NCBI GenBank assembly: GCA_035541475.1
Contig: DATKND010000119.1
Span: 62,001 to 126,000, forward strand
Direction: 5' to 3'
Source: DASUFZ01 sp035541475
GTDB taxonomy: Bacteria > Myxococcota_A > UBA9160 > SMWR01
DNA: 64,000 nt
Below the pieces are notes generated by a model that did no database searches, was not told the origin of the DNA, and saw only the letters and a program-made list of their open reading frames with translations. Both the position numbers and the translations under genes were made by a program. The first letter of the stretch is position 1. Each line of letters starts with the position of its first letter. This document shows, in pieces, positions 1 to 7,944 of the stretch.

Positions 1-907
1 CCTTCAGCGCGGCCACCGCGTCGACCGCGTACTCCGACGACGGCCCCACCGCCATCACGTTGAAGCTCGTGCAGCCGGCATCGATGTACGGCGCCATGAA
101 CTCCGCGATCTCGGCCGCGCCGCCGGACGGGCTGTACTTCTCGAAGCGCTCGAAGGGGATGCGGTACATCGACTGCATGCGCGCGGCGAGGCGCTCGCGC
201 GCCTTCGCGCGATCGTCGTCCACGCCGACCCAGATCTGCAAGCCGTGTTGCCAGCGGACGTCGCGCCGGCCGGCCGCCTCCGCCTCGGCGCGGATCTGCG
301 CGAGCACCTGCGCGTAGCGCGCGGGGCTGCACCAGACGCCGAGCCAGCCGTCGCCGTGGCGCGCGGCGCGGCGGATCGCCGCGTCCGAGCGGCCGCCGAC
401 GACGATCGGCACCGGCGGATCCGGCGCCGGCCGGATGCGCGCGTCCTCGAACTCGAAGAACTCGCAGCGGTGCGTGAAGGGCTCGCCGGTGAGCAGCCCG
501 CGCAGCGCGACGAGCGACTCGTCCGTGCGTCGCCCGCGCGTCGACGGATCGACGCCGCAGATCTCGATCTCGTGCCGGTCCTCGCCGCCGACGCCGACGC
601 CGAGCACGAGGCGTCCCGGCGCCGACTCACAGAGCGTCGCGAGCTGGCGCGCGACGAGCACCGGGTGGCGCAGCGCCAGCAGGTACACGCCGATCTGCAC
701 GGTGAGCCGCTCGTCCACCGCGAGCACGCTGGCCGCCTGCACGATGCCGTCGATGCCGAAGCCGGTGTGGAAACTCACGTGGTCGGCGACGAAGACGTGG
801 TCGAGACCGCCGTCCGCGACGCGCGCGAGCAGCTCGCGCCGGCTCGCGAGCGGACCCGTCAGCATCTTCTCGCTCGCGAGCGTCCCGACCGCGACCGCGC
901 GCGCCAT
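1..907 (-). CDS. LLM class flavin/F420-dependent oxidoreductase (partial, 3' end off left edge)
   Basis: About 302 residues are visible from an ATG at 907; the gene runs off the left edge. The protein has the luciferase-like monooxygenase pattern: an N-terminal 'VADHVSFHTG' strand/loop, 'GVGVGGED' after strand 4, the 'PIVVGGRSDAAIRRAARHGDGW' region seen in F420-type members, and a late segment near 'CTSFNVMAVGP'. Such enzymes use FMN or coenzyme F420 to oxidise or reduce small organic substrates; the substrate here is not inferable. The start lies two bases after the stop of the membrane-protein gene upstream, so it is the last visible gene of an operon headed by an octahaem cytochrome. A second LLM gene lies at 11405-12355. 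Confidence 0.9.
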   Translation of the reverse strand, partial: MARAVAVGTLASEKMLTGPLASRRELLARVADGGLDHVFVADHVSFHTGFGIDGIVQAASVLAVDERLTVQIGVYLLALRHPVLVARQLATLCESAPGRLVLGVGVGGEDRHEIEICGVDPSTRGRRTDESLVALRGLLTGEPFTHRCEFFEFEDARIRPAPDPPVPIVVGGRSDAAIRRAARHGDGWLGVWCSPARYAQVLAQIRAEAEAAGRRDVRWQHGLQIWVGVDDDRAKARERLAARMQSMYRIPFERFEKYSPSGGAAEIAEFMAPYIDAGCTSFNVMAVGPSSEYAVDAVAALK

Positions 908-909
908 CG

Positions 910-1353
910 TCAGCTCGCGCCGTCGCGGCGCGCGCGCGAGGAGAAGCCGCGCGCCGTGAGGAACACCGCGACCACGAGGAGCGCGCCGCCAACCGGCACG
1001 AGCAGCACGCCGAGGCCCGGATCGCCCGCGTACACGACCACGCCGCCGAGCAGGAAGCCGCCCGGCAGCAGGATCGTCGCGCCGACCAGCGCCGCGGACG
1101 CGAGCCCGGCCCAGCTCTCGCGGCCGTCCCCGAAGAGCTTCAGGCTCATCGCGAAGGCGAGGTTCACGAGGCCGAGCAAGGTTCCGTGCGTATGCGCGAG
1201 CGTCCAGACATGTCGGCGTGTCGCGTTCGCGAGATCCATGTAGAAGCCGATCTTGAAGCCCTGGAGCGCCTCGAGCACGAGCCCGAGCGTGAGGAAGACG
1301 AGCAAGGTCCACCAGCCGAGCCGCAGATGCCTGCGCACGAGATCGGACGGCAC
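910..1353 (-). CDS. four-helix integral membrane protein, possible haem b/quinone-linked anchor
   Basis: 147 residues from a GTG start that lies one base after the stop of the octahaem cytochrome gene. Four hydrophobic segments are visible (about residues 11-31, 52-72, 82-106 and 110-133). The second carries a cluster of histidines, 'RHVWTLAHTHG', a spacing that could ligate haem or metal near the membrane face. I do not recognise the family. The context (between a secreted or anchored multihaem cytochrome c and an LLM oxidoreductase) suggests a membrane electron-transfer partner, which is inference. No longer N-terminus is possible without entering the cytochrome gene. Confidence 0.75.
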   Translation of the reverse strand: MPSDLVRRHLRLGWWTLLVFLTLGLVLEALQGFKIGFYMDLANATRRHVWTLAHTHGTLLGLVNLAFAMSLKLFGDGRESWAGLASAALVGATILLPGGFLLGGVVVYAGDPGLGVLLVPVGGALLVVAVFLTARGFSSRARRDGAS

Positions 1354-1354
1354 G

Positions 1355-3319
1355 CTATTCGCCCCGGAACACGCGGCGGTCGTCGCGCGCGCGAAGCAGC
1401 TTCTCGAAGCGGTCGCGGTCGAGCGCGCCCTGCGCGTCCTGGAGGAGCTCCGCGCGAGCGGGCGCGGGCCGCGGCTCCGCCTGCCACTGCGCGAGGACGG
1501 CGTCCCGCGCGGCGCGGCGCGACGGCTCCGCCGCGAGGTAGTCGAGGTCGTGCGCGGCGTATCCAGGGATCGCGCGCAGCGAGTCCGCCGCCCCGTGGCG
1601 GACCGCGTCGTACGGATCGAGGAGCAGCTGCGAGAGCACGGGCAGCATCCAGTCCGTGCCCGACGTGCCGCGCACCTCCTCGCGACCCATGTTCCACGCC
1701 GCGATCGCGCGCTCGGCGGCGTCGCCGCGAAGCGCCTGAAGGAGTCCGTCCGCGACCTCGCGCTGCGCGGGATCCGCGATCGCGGGGCTCTTCGTGCCGT
1801 ACCAGTCGGAGAGGTGTTCCGCGGTCCACGCCAGGGTCCGGTCCATGTGACACAGATTGCAGGCGTTCATGCGTCCGGTCGAGAGCTCGGAGGCGACGCT
1901 CGGCGAGCTGATCTGATGGCTGCGCGACGCCTTCAGGAGACCCCAGGCCGTCATCGGCATGTGGCACTCCTGGCAGCGGCTGCCGGACGAGTCCGCCGCG
2001 TGGTGCGTGTGCTGCGAGACGTCGTCGCCGAGCGCGGCGTGGCAGTGGAGGCAAGCCTCGTCGCCGCGCATGCCGGCCGCGAGCTGATCGTCGGCCCACT
2101 CTTGCGGAGGTCGCGGATCGTTCGCGCGCTGGTGCAGCGCGTGGCAGGAGAGGCACGAGAACTCGCCGCCGCGGTAGCAGGGCGACGCCTTCACCGCGTT
2201 GTACTCGCGCCCCACCACGTTGACCATCCCGTCCGGCCAGAAGCGGTCCTCCATCCAATGCGGCTCCTTCGCGAGGTTGCGCTGGAGGATCGGCGACGGC
2301 TCGTCGCCCGCGTGCACGATGTTCCAGAACTTCTCGATCTCGCCGCCCGGCCGGAAGGACGGGCCGTGCTCCGAGAAGTCGAGCGCGGTCTGCATGTCCT
2401 TGAAGACGTGCACGCTGTGGCAAAGGCCACAGACGTCGTTGGCGCGCGCGGCCGAGAGCCGCCGGGGGTTCACGATCGTGTCGTCGCGCTGACCCGTCAG
2501 ATGGAGCCAGTAGCGGCGCAAGGGATTGCGATTCTTTGCCACGTGCTCCGCGCCCGGACCGTGGCACGACTCGCAGGCGATCCCGAACTCGGCGACCTTC
2601 GTGTCCATCTTCGTGAAGTCGCCGAAGCCGGGGCGCGGGTCAGTCGTGTGGCAGCGCAGGCACGTGGAGTTCCAGATCGCCTGCGCGCCGAACTCCACCG
2701 GGATCTCCTGCGCCAGGAAGACGGAGTGGAACGGCGCGAAGCGCTGCTCCGCGATGCGGTAGAAGAAGGGCAGCCGACCGAGCTGGCGACCGCGTCCGAA
2801 CTCGTACCAGTAGATCTGCTGGTGGTGCGAGCCCGTCACCATCACGATGCGGCGCTCGTCGCGCGGCTCCGGCACGTCGGCCTCGCGCCAGCCCGGGTCG
2901 TCGCTCTGCGCGATCAGCTCGTCGCCGCGGCGGAAGAGCTTGTAGCTGTGGCCGACCTCGACCACGCGGCCGTCGAACGGCGCGCGGACGCTCTCCGGTG
3001 TCGCGAGCTGGGTCATGCGGCTGTGGTACGAGTTGCGCCACGACGCGTGCTGATCGGGGTGGCAGGCCTGGCACGCCTTCGACGAGACGTAGCCGTCGCC
3101 GCGCACCTCGATCGGGCGCGACTCGGGCGGCTCGGCCGCTCGCAGCTCGCTCCGTTGATAGGCGGCCGCGAGTCCCGCGCACGCGGCGACCGCGACGGCG
3201 CCGCCGGCCAGCGCGGAGCGCCGCGCCGCGCGGGGTCCGCGCGTCCAGAGCCAGCGCGCGAGCGGCAGGCACGCGGCAAGGAGCAGGGCGGCGAAGACCA
3301 GCAGCTCGGCGGCAGGCAT
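1355..3319 (-). CDS. membrane-anchored octahaem cytochrome c
   Basis: 654 residues with eight CXXCH haem c sites, in order CQACH, CLRCH, CESCH, CGLCH, CLSCH, CLHCH, CQECH and CNLCH (about residues 85 to 495). The N-terminus has two hydrophobic segments (about 5-22 and 35-55) that anchor or export it. The last ~150 residues have no haem site and look like helical HEAT-type repeats. Spacing resembles cytochrome c554-type multihaem proteins that handle electron transfer or nitrogen/sulfur oxyanion chemistry in the periplasm, but I see no signature fixing a substrate. It leads an operon with the four-helix membrane protein (stop and next start one base apart) and the LLM oxidoreductase. ATG at 3319; the next gene is divergent. 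Confidence 0.88.
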   Translation of the reverse strand: MPAAELLVFAALLLAACLPLARWLWTRGPRAARRSALAGGAVAVAACAGLAAAYQRSELRAAEPPESRPIEVRGDGYVSSKACQACHPDQHASWRNSYHSRMTQLATPESVRAPFDGRVVEVGHSYKLFRRGDELIAQSDDPGWREADVPEPRDERRIVMVTGSHHQQIYWYEFGRGRQLGRLPFFYRIAEQRFAPFHSVFLAQEIPVEFGAQAIWNSTCLRCHTTDPRPGFGDFTKMDTKVAEFGIACESCHGPGAEHVAKNRNPLRRYWLHLTGQRDDTIVNPRRLSAARANDVCGLCHSVHVFKDMQTALDFSEHGPSFRPGGEIEKFWNIVHAGDEPSPILQRNLAKEPHWMEDRFWPDGMVNVVGREYNAVKASPCYRGGEFSCLSCHALHQRANDPRPPQEWADDQLAAGMRGDEACLHCHAALGDDVSQHTHHAADSSGSRCQECHMPMTAWGLLKASRSHQISSPSVASELSTGRMNACNLCHMDRTLAWTAEHLSDWYGTKSPAIADPAQREVADGLLQALRGDAAERAIAAWNMGREEVRGTSGTDWMLPVLSQLLLDPYDAVRHGAADSLRAIPGYAAHDLDYLAAEPSRRAARDAVLAQWQAEPRPAPARAELLQDAQGALDRDRFEKLLRARDDRRVFRGE

Positions 3320-3356
3320 CGAACTCCCGGCGGCAGCGCGGCGGCGCGCGGCTCGC

Positions 3357-3371
3357 GTGACCCTAAGTCAC
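3357..3371. promoter_or_regulatory. perfect 5-5-5 inverted repeat in a divergent intergenic region
   Basis: gtgac-cctaa-gtcac lies in the 171-base gap between the divergent octahaem cytochrome operon and the acyl-CoA dehydrogenase pair. Its length and arm spacing suit a dimeric repressor site such as those bound by TetR-family fatty-acid regulators, but no regulator gene is adjacent. The site is seen in sequence; the function is inferred. Confidence 0.3.
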
Positions 3372-3490
3372 TTCGCGCGCGTCGCGGCGTCCGGCGGCGC
3401 GGTTACCTTATGCGACCTCGAGTCGGCGCGACAACCGCCCCGCGTCCACCACTTCAGGTACCGCCGCGCGCGCGCCAGCAAGGAGACGCC

Positions 3491-4678
3491 ATGGATCTCG
3501 CGTTCACGCCGGAGCAGCAGAGCTTCCGCGAGGAGGTCCGCAAGTGGATCCCGCGCGCGATGCCCGCCGACATGCGCCGCAAGGCCGAGGCCGGCGCGAG
3601 CTTCCACCAGGACGAGACGATGCAGTGGCATCGCATCCTCTACGAGAAGGGCTGGATCGCGCCGCACTGGCCGAAGGAGGTCGGCGGCACCGGCTGGGAC
3701 GTCGCGCGCCGCTTCATCTTCCAGGAGGAGATCGTGCGCGCGAACGCGCCCGAGCTCTCGCCCTTCGGCCTCTCGATGGTGGGTCCGCTGCTGATCCAGT
3801 TCGGCAACGCCGAGCAGAAGGCGCGCTTCCTGCCGAAGATCCTCTCGGGTGACGAGGTCTGGTGTCAGGGCTACTCGGAGCCGAACGCGGGCTCGGACCT
3901 CGCGAGCCTGCAGCTGCGCGCCGTGAAGGACGGCGACGACTACGTGCTGAACGGCCAGAAGACCTGGACCACCTACGCGCAGTACGCCGACTGGATCTTC
4001 GTGCTCGCGCGCACCGGCACGGACGGCAAGAAGCAGGAGGGCATCTCGTTCCTGCTAGCCGACATCAAGAACACGCCGGGCATCACGGTGAAGCCCTTCC
4101 TCACGACCGGCGGCACCGACGCCTTCTCCGAGACCTGGTTCAAGGACGCGCGCGTGCCGCAGCGCAATCGCGTCGGCCCCGAGAACGGCGGCTGGGCCAT
4201 GGCGAAGGCGCTGCTCGGCCACGAGCGCACCCTGATCGGTGGCATCGCGGAGAGCGGCAAGTGGGTGCAGCGCGTGAAGCGCATCGCGCGCGAGACGCCG
4301 GTCGGGACGGGGACGTTATTCGACGACCCCGCCTTCCGACGCCGCATCGCGAAGCTCGAGATGCGCTACCGCGCGGTCGCGATGGCGAACTTGCGGACCC
4401 TCGCCGCCGCGCAGGTCGGCCGCGCGCCCGGCGCCGAGAGCTCGATCCTGAAGATCGTCGGCACGGAGCTCTACCAGGAGGCCACCGAGCTCGCGATGGA
4501 CGCGATGGGCCACGACGCGATCGGCTGGTTCGACGCGCCGGAGTCCGCGCTGCCCGAGCACGAGCGCTGGGTGGCGAGCCAGTTCAACTACCTGCGCGCC
4601 GCCACGATCTACGGCGGCTCGAACGAGATCCAGAAGAACATCATCGCCAAGCAGATCCTGCGCCTGCCGGGCGCGTGA
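3491..4678 (+). CDS. acyl-CoA dehydrogenase, large-type subunit of an adjacent pair
   Basis: 395 residues with the full acyl-CoA dehydrogenase layout: N-terminal helical domain, the 'CQGYSEPNAGSDLASL' FAD-binding strand region (about 123-138), the mid-domain 'GQKTWTTYAQYADW', and the C-terminal helical domain ending in 'IYGGSNEIQKNIIAKQIL'. It should oxidise an acyl-CoA at C2-C3 and pass electrons to ETF. The position that holds the catalytic glutamate in medium-chain enzymes (the residue after 'IY') is glycine, so the base must come from elsewhere, as in isovaleryl-type enzymes. A good AGGAG lies nine bases before the ATG. The second dehydrogenase starts 18 bases downstream, which suggests a heteromeric complex like the actinobacterial FadE pairs that act on bulky acyl-CoAs. 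Confidence 0.93.
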   Translation: MDLAFTPEQQSFREEVRKWIPRAMPADMRRKAEAGASFHQDETMQWHRILYEKGWIAPHWPKEVGGTGWDVARRFIFQEEIVRANAPELSPFGLSMVGPLLIQFGNAEQKARFLPKILSGDEVWCQGYSEPNAGSDLASLQLRAVKDGDDYVLNGQKTWTTYAQYADWIFVLARTGTDGKKQEGISFLLADIKNTPGITVKPFLTTGGTDAFSETWFKDARVPQRNRVGPENGGWAMAKALLGHERTLIGGIAESGKWVQRVKRIARETPVGTGTLFDDPAFRRRIAKLEMRYRAVAMANLRTLAAAQVGRAPGAESSILKIVGTELYQEATELAMDAMGHDAIGWFDAPESALPEHERWVASQFNYLRAATIYGGSNEIQKNIIAKQILRLPGA

Positions 4679-4696
4679 TTTCGCCAGAGAGACGCC

Positions 4697-5848
4697 ATGA
4701 ACTTCGACCTCACGGAAGAGCAGCAGATCCTCGTCGACTCCGTCGCGCGCTTCGTGCAGAACGACTCGGGCACGGAGCGCTTCCGCAAGCTGCGCGAGTC
4801 CGCGCGCGGCTGGGAGCCGGCGATGTGGGAGCGCATGGGCGAGTACGGCTGGCTCGGCGTGGCGTTTCCCGAGGAGCAGGGCGGCGTCGGCGGGCGCTTC
4901 GTGGACCTCGCGCTGATCCTCGAGCAGCTCGGGCGCGGGCTCGTGCCGGAGCCGATCCTCGCGTCGGTGGTGCTGGCCGGCGGACTCGTCTCGCGACTCG
5001 GCACCGCCGCTCAGGTCGAGCGCTTCCTCGGTCCGATGATCGAGGGCCGCACCAGCCTCGCGCTCGCCTACGCCGAGCGGCAGAGCCGCTACTGCCTGCA
5101 CGACGTCCAGACCTCGGCCGCGCGCGTGCCGGGCGGCTACACGCTGAGCGGTCAGAAGGTGTGGGTGCTGAACGGCCACGCGGCCGACCAGATCGTCGTG
5201 GTCGCGCGCACGTCGGGCTCGCAGCGCGACCGCGCCGGTCTCTCGCTCTTCGTCGTCGACGCCGGCGCGCGCGCTCTCTCGCGCACGCCGATCGGCGGCA
5301 TGGACGGCCAGCGCAGCGCGCTGCTCGAGCTCGACGGGGTCGAGGTCGCGGAGGACGCGCGCCTCGGCGCCGAGGGCGAAGCGATCGCGCACCTCGAGTG
5401 GGCGATCGACCGCGGCGCGGCCGCCGCCTGCGCCGAAGGTCAGGGCGCGATCCAGGAGCTCTTCGATCGCACCGTCTCGTATCTGAAGCAGCGGCAGCAG
5501 TTCGGCGTGCCGATCGGGAGCTTCCAGGCGCTCCAGCACCGCGCGGCGGACATGTTCGCGGAGCTCGAGCTCTGCCGGAGCACGATGATCCTGGCCGCGA
5601 TCCAGGCCGACAGCGACGACGCCGAAGAGCGTCTGGCCGAGATCTCCGCCGCGAAGCTCCAGCTCTCGCACGGCGGCTGGTTCGTGCAGGAGAATGCGAT
5701 CCAGCTGCTCGGCGGGATCGGCGTCACCGACGAGCAGGACGAGGGCCTCTACTTCAAGCGGCTCCGCGTGCTCCAGGGACTCTTCGGCGACGCGGATCAC
5801 CACGTCGACCGCTTCCAGCGCCTGGGGCGCTTCTCGGCGGACCGCTAG
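4697..5848 (+). CDS. acyl-CoA dehydrogenase, small-type subunit of the pair
   Basis: 383 residues, acyl-CoA dehydrogenase fold but shorter and more divergent than its neighbour. The N-terminal 'FDLTEEQQILVDSVARFV', the mid-domain 'GQKVWVLNGHAADQIVVVAR' and the helical 'YLKQRQQFGVPIGSFQALQHRAADM' core are recognisable. The C-terminus 'LLGGIGVTDEQDEGLYFKR' lacks the canonical YGG.NEI motif. This matches partner subunits of alpha2-beta2 dehydrogenases in which only one chain carries a full active site. ATG 18 bases after the first dehydrogenase, so co-transcribed. Its stop is followed directly by a 99-bp repeat that begins with a hairpin. Substrate unknown. Confidence 0.92.
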   Translation: MNFDLTEEQQILVDSVARFVQNDSGTERFRKLRESARGWEPAMWERMGEYGWLGVAFPEEQGGVGGRFVDLALILEQLGRGLVPEPILASVVLAGGLVSRLGTAAQVERFLGPMIEGRTSLALAYAERQSRYCLHDVQTSAARVPGGYTLSGQKVWVLNGHAADQIVVVARTSGSQRDRAGLSLFVVDAGARALSRTPIGGMDGQRSALLELDGVEVAEDARLGAEGEAIAHLEWAIDRGAAAACAEGQGAIQELFDRTVSYLKQRQQFGVPIGSFQALQHRAADMFAELELCRSTMILAAIQADSDDAEERLAEISAAKLQLSHGGWFVQENAIQLLGGIGVTDEQDEGLYFKRLRVLQGLFGDADHHVDRFQRLGRFSADR

Positions 5849-5947
5849 GCAAGGAGGCCGACAACAGTCGGCCGACGCGCAGCGAGGCGAAGCCGAGCGA
5901 AGGCCGGTAGCCCGAGCGCGAGCGATCAGCGAGCGCGAAGGCCCGGC
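5849..5947 (+). repeat. 99-bp interspersed intergenic repeat, copy A (full length)
   Basis: Fills the gap between the convergent stops at 5848 and 5948. It matches 9587-9685 with four substitutions in 99 bases. It opens with a perfect hairpin, ggccgac-aaca-gtcggcc (5856-5873), eight bases after the acyl-CoA dehydrogenase stop, and its central 27 bases (5876-5902) recur on the other strand at 27100-27126. No open frame. It could act as a bidirectional terminator or as a REP-like element. Confidence 0.8.
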
Positions 5948-6220
5948 TCAATGTTGACCGGAGTCGTCCCGCGGAGGGACCGGCGTCGGCTTCGCGGCCT
6001 TCGCCTTCGCGGCATCTTCGTCGGCCATCTTCTTCCGCTTCGCGGCGATGGCGGCGTCGTCGGGCTGCGACTGCGAGTTCGCGTTCGGGTCGCCGGCGGG
6101 CGTCCCGGCGGTCTGGCTCTGGTCCGGATGCTCGTGACCCTCGTGCGCGATCGACGCGGTGGGAAGTCCCACGAGCGACAGCGCGAGCGCGGCAGACAGA
6201 CAGCGGGTACGGAGACTCAC
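5948..6220 (-). CDS. small secreted His/Asp/Lys-rich protein
   Basis: 90 residues with a clear Sec signal peptide (about residues 1-25, basic start, hydrophobic core, cleavage near 'ASIA'). The mature part begins 'HEGHEHPDQ', a possible metal-binding stretch. It then becomes low-complexity and hydrophilic (Asn/Gln/Ser, then Ala/Lys/Asp) with a proline-rich end. No family recognised. It is probably periplasmic. It is the last of three minus-strand genes (VOC protein, holin-like membrane protein, this protein). The stop is convergent with the acyl-CoA dehydrogenase operon across repeat copy A. Confidence 0.7.
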   Translation of the reverse strand: MSLRTRCLSAALALSLVGLPTASIAHEGHEHPDQSQTAGTPAGDPNANSQSQPDDAAIAAKRKKMADEDAAKAKAAKPTPVPPRDDSGQH

Positions 6221-6239
6221 GATTCCTCCTCGCAGAGCG

Positions 6240-6629
6240 TTAGTGGAGTTCCATCTCGCGACGCACGGCGAACACCTCGACCCTTCCGTGCGGGCCGATC
6301 CAGCCCGACGCCACCCAGCTCGTGAGGCCCACGATGATGCCGGCGAAGACGGCCGACCAGAACCCGTCGATGCGCATCCCGTCGAGCATCGCGGCGACGA
6401 GGCCGAGCATCGCCGCGTTCACCACCAGCAGGAAGGCGCCCAGCGTCAGCAAGGTGAGTGGAAACGTCAGGATCACGAGCAGCGGCCGCACGACCGCGTT
6501 GACGACGCCGAGCAGCAGCGCGGCCACCAGCAAGGTGCCTCCGCTGTCGAAGTGCAGGCCCGAGACCAGCTTCGAGGCGATCCACAGGCCGAGCGCAGAG
6601 ATCGCGGTCCGGATCAGGAAGCCCCGCAC
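6240..6629 (-). CDS. phage holin family 4 / YvlD-like membrane protein
   Basis: 129 residues, four hydrophobic helices (about 5-22, 31-50, 56-80, 90-110). The pattern 'LLLGVVNAVVRPLLVILTFPLTLLTLG' with its central NA..RP and P.T....G residues is typical of the YvlD/holin_4_2 family, chromosomal envelope proteins despite the name. The start is GTG at 6629, chosen because a GGAGG sits seven bases upstream; an in-frame extension further upstream would run through the VOC gene. It lies two bases after the stop of the VOC gene, so co-transcribed. No phage genes are nearby. Confidence 0.85.
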   Translation of the reverse strand: MRGFLIRTAISALGLWIASKLVSGLHFDSGGTLLVAALLLGVVNAVVRPLLVILTFPLTLLTLGAFLLVVNAAMLGLVAAMLDGMRIDGFWSAVFAGIIVGLTSWVASGWIGPHGRVEVFAVRREMELH

Positions 6630-6631
6630 GT

Positions 6632-7012
6632 TCAGACCTCCTTCGCCTCGCCGGAAGGGAGCGGTGTGCAGATGCAGAGCTTGTTTCCGTCCGGGTCGCG
6701 CACGAGCATCTCGCGGTTGCCCCACGGCCGGTCGACCGGCGCGTGCTCGGCGAGGATGCCGCGTGTCAGCAGCTCGCGCTGCCAGGCGTCGACGTCGTGC
6801 ACGTAGAGATGGACGAGCGCGCCGGGGGGACAGTCGCCCTCGCGCTCCGAGAGGTAGAGGCGCATGCCGGGCCGCGAGAGCTGGAGGAAGGCGCCGGGCT
6901 CGTTCTTCCACTCCCAGTCGACGCGGAAGCCCATGCCGTCGACGTAGAAGCGCCGGCTCCGCTCGCGGTCGGCGATGCGCAACGTCGGGACGACGGCCTG
7001 CACGGCCTGCAC
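6632..7012 (-). CDS. VOC (glyoxalase/bleomycin-resistance-like) family protein
   Basis: 126 residues forming one vicinal-oxygen-chelate domain. The first half 'VVPTLRIADRERSRRFYVDGMGF' and the closing 'MLVRDPDGNKLCICTP' are the usual signatures, with a histidine in 'LVHLYVHDVD' and a glutamate near 'REMLVRDPDG' as possible ligands. Members include glyoxalases, dioxygenases and drug-binding proteins; nothing selects among these. I choose GTG at 7012 because GAGGAGG precedes it by five bases; an ATG at 7072 is in frame but has no good site and would add an unrelated basic tail. Divergent from the SMP-30 gene. Confidence 0.88.
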   Translation of the reverse strand: MQAVQAVVPTLRIADRERSRRFYVDGMGFRVDWEWKNEPGAFLQLSRPGMRLYLSEREGDCPPGALVHLYVHDVDAWQRELLTRGILAEHAPVDRPWGNREMLVRDPDGNKLCICTPLPSGEAKEV

Positions 7013-7092
7013 ACGACTCCTCCTCGCCTGGAAGATTCGCGAGCGCCCCGCAAGGGCGCCACCACCGGTCATGATTCCTGTAGGCTGAACCG

Positions 7093-7938
7093 ATGGACAC
7101 CAAAGCCGAAGTCCTGCTCGACGGCCTCGCCTTCCCCGAAGGCCCGCGCTGGCATGACGACCGCCTCTTCTTCTCCGACATGCACGACCTGCGCGTGCGG
7201 ACGGTCGACCTGCGCGGGCGGAGCGAAGTGGTGGTGGAGGTGCCGCGCGCGCCCTCCGGCCTCGGCTGGCTGCCGGACGGCCGCCTGCTCGTCGTCTCGA
7301 TGGAGGACCGCCGCGTGCTGCGGCTCGAGCCGCAGGGACTCGTGCTGCACGCCGATCTCTCGCGGCTCGCGAGCTACCACTGCAACGACATGGTCACCGA
7401 CGCGCGCGGGCGCTCGTACGTCGGCAACTTCGGCTTCGACCTCCACGCGCAGGCGCCGCAGAAGGACGCCGAGATCGTGCTCGTCGAGGCGGACGGACGC
7501 GCGCGCGTCGTCGCGAAGGAGATGCGCTTCCCGAACGGCACGGTGATCACGCCGGACGGACGCACCTTGATCGTCGGCGAGTCCGCGGCCGCGCGGCTGA
7601 CCGCCTTCGACATCGGGGCAGACGGCTCGCTCGGAAACCGGCGCGTGTGGGCACAGCTCGAGCGCGCGGTGCCGGACGGCATCTGCCTCGACGCGGAGGG
7701 CTGCGTGTGGGTCGCCTCGCCGCTCGGCCAGGAGATGCTGCGCGTCGAGCGCGGAGGACGCGTGACGCACCGCGTGCAGGTCTCGCGCCGCGCGATCGCG
7801 TGCATGCTCGGCGGTCCGGGCCGCGCGACGCTTTTCTGTGCCACCTCGGAATCCTTCGAGCCCGCGGCTTGCCGCGCCGCGCGCCGCGGCGCGATCGAGG
7901 TCGCGCGGGTGGACGTCGGCGGCGCCGGATTCCCCTAG
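7093..7938 (+). CDS. SMP-30/gluconolactonase/LRE family protein
   Basis: 281 residues, a six-bladed beta-propeller of the SMP-30/gluconolactonase family. The metal-binding residues fall where expected: Glu in 'FPEGPRW' (about residue 16), Asn in 'FPNGTVITPDG' (about 143) and Asp in 'VPDGICLDAEG' (about 198). Enzymes of this group open sugar or other lactones in the cytoplasm. No signal peptide. It is a single gene between divergent and convergent neighbours; its stop lies six bases from the convergent kinase-fold gene. Specific lactone not inferable. Confidence 0.9.
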   Translation: MDTKAEVLLDGLAFPEGPRWHDDRLFFSDMHDLRVRTVDLRGRSEVVVEVPRAPSGLGWLPDGRLLVVSMEDRRVLRLEPQGLVLHADLSRLASYHCNDMVTDARGRSYVGNFGFDLHAQAPQKDAEIVLVEADGRARVVAKEMRFPNGTVITPDGRTLIVGESAAARLTAFDIGADGSLGNRRVWAQLERAVPDGICLDAEGCVWVASPLGQEMLRVERGGRVTHRVQVSRRAIACMLGGPGRATLFCATSESFEPAACRAARRGAIEVARVDVGGAGFP

Positions 7939-7944
7939 CATTTC

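Noticed and set aside
6240..6629. Prophage lysis (holin) gene
   Set aside because: The YvlD-type family is chromosomal and no other phage gene is nearby.
6632..7012. Bleomycin resistance gene
   Set aside because: Only generic VOC-domain features; the family name alone does not support resistance.
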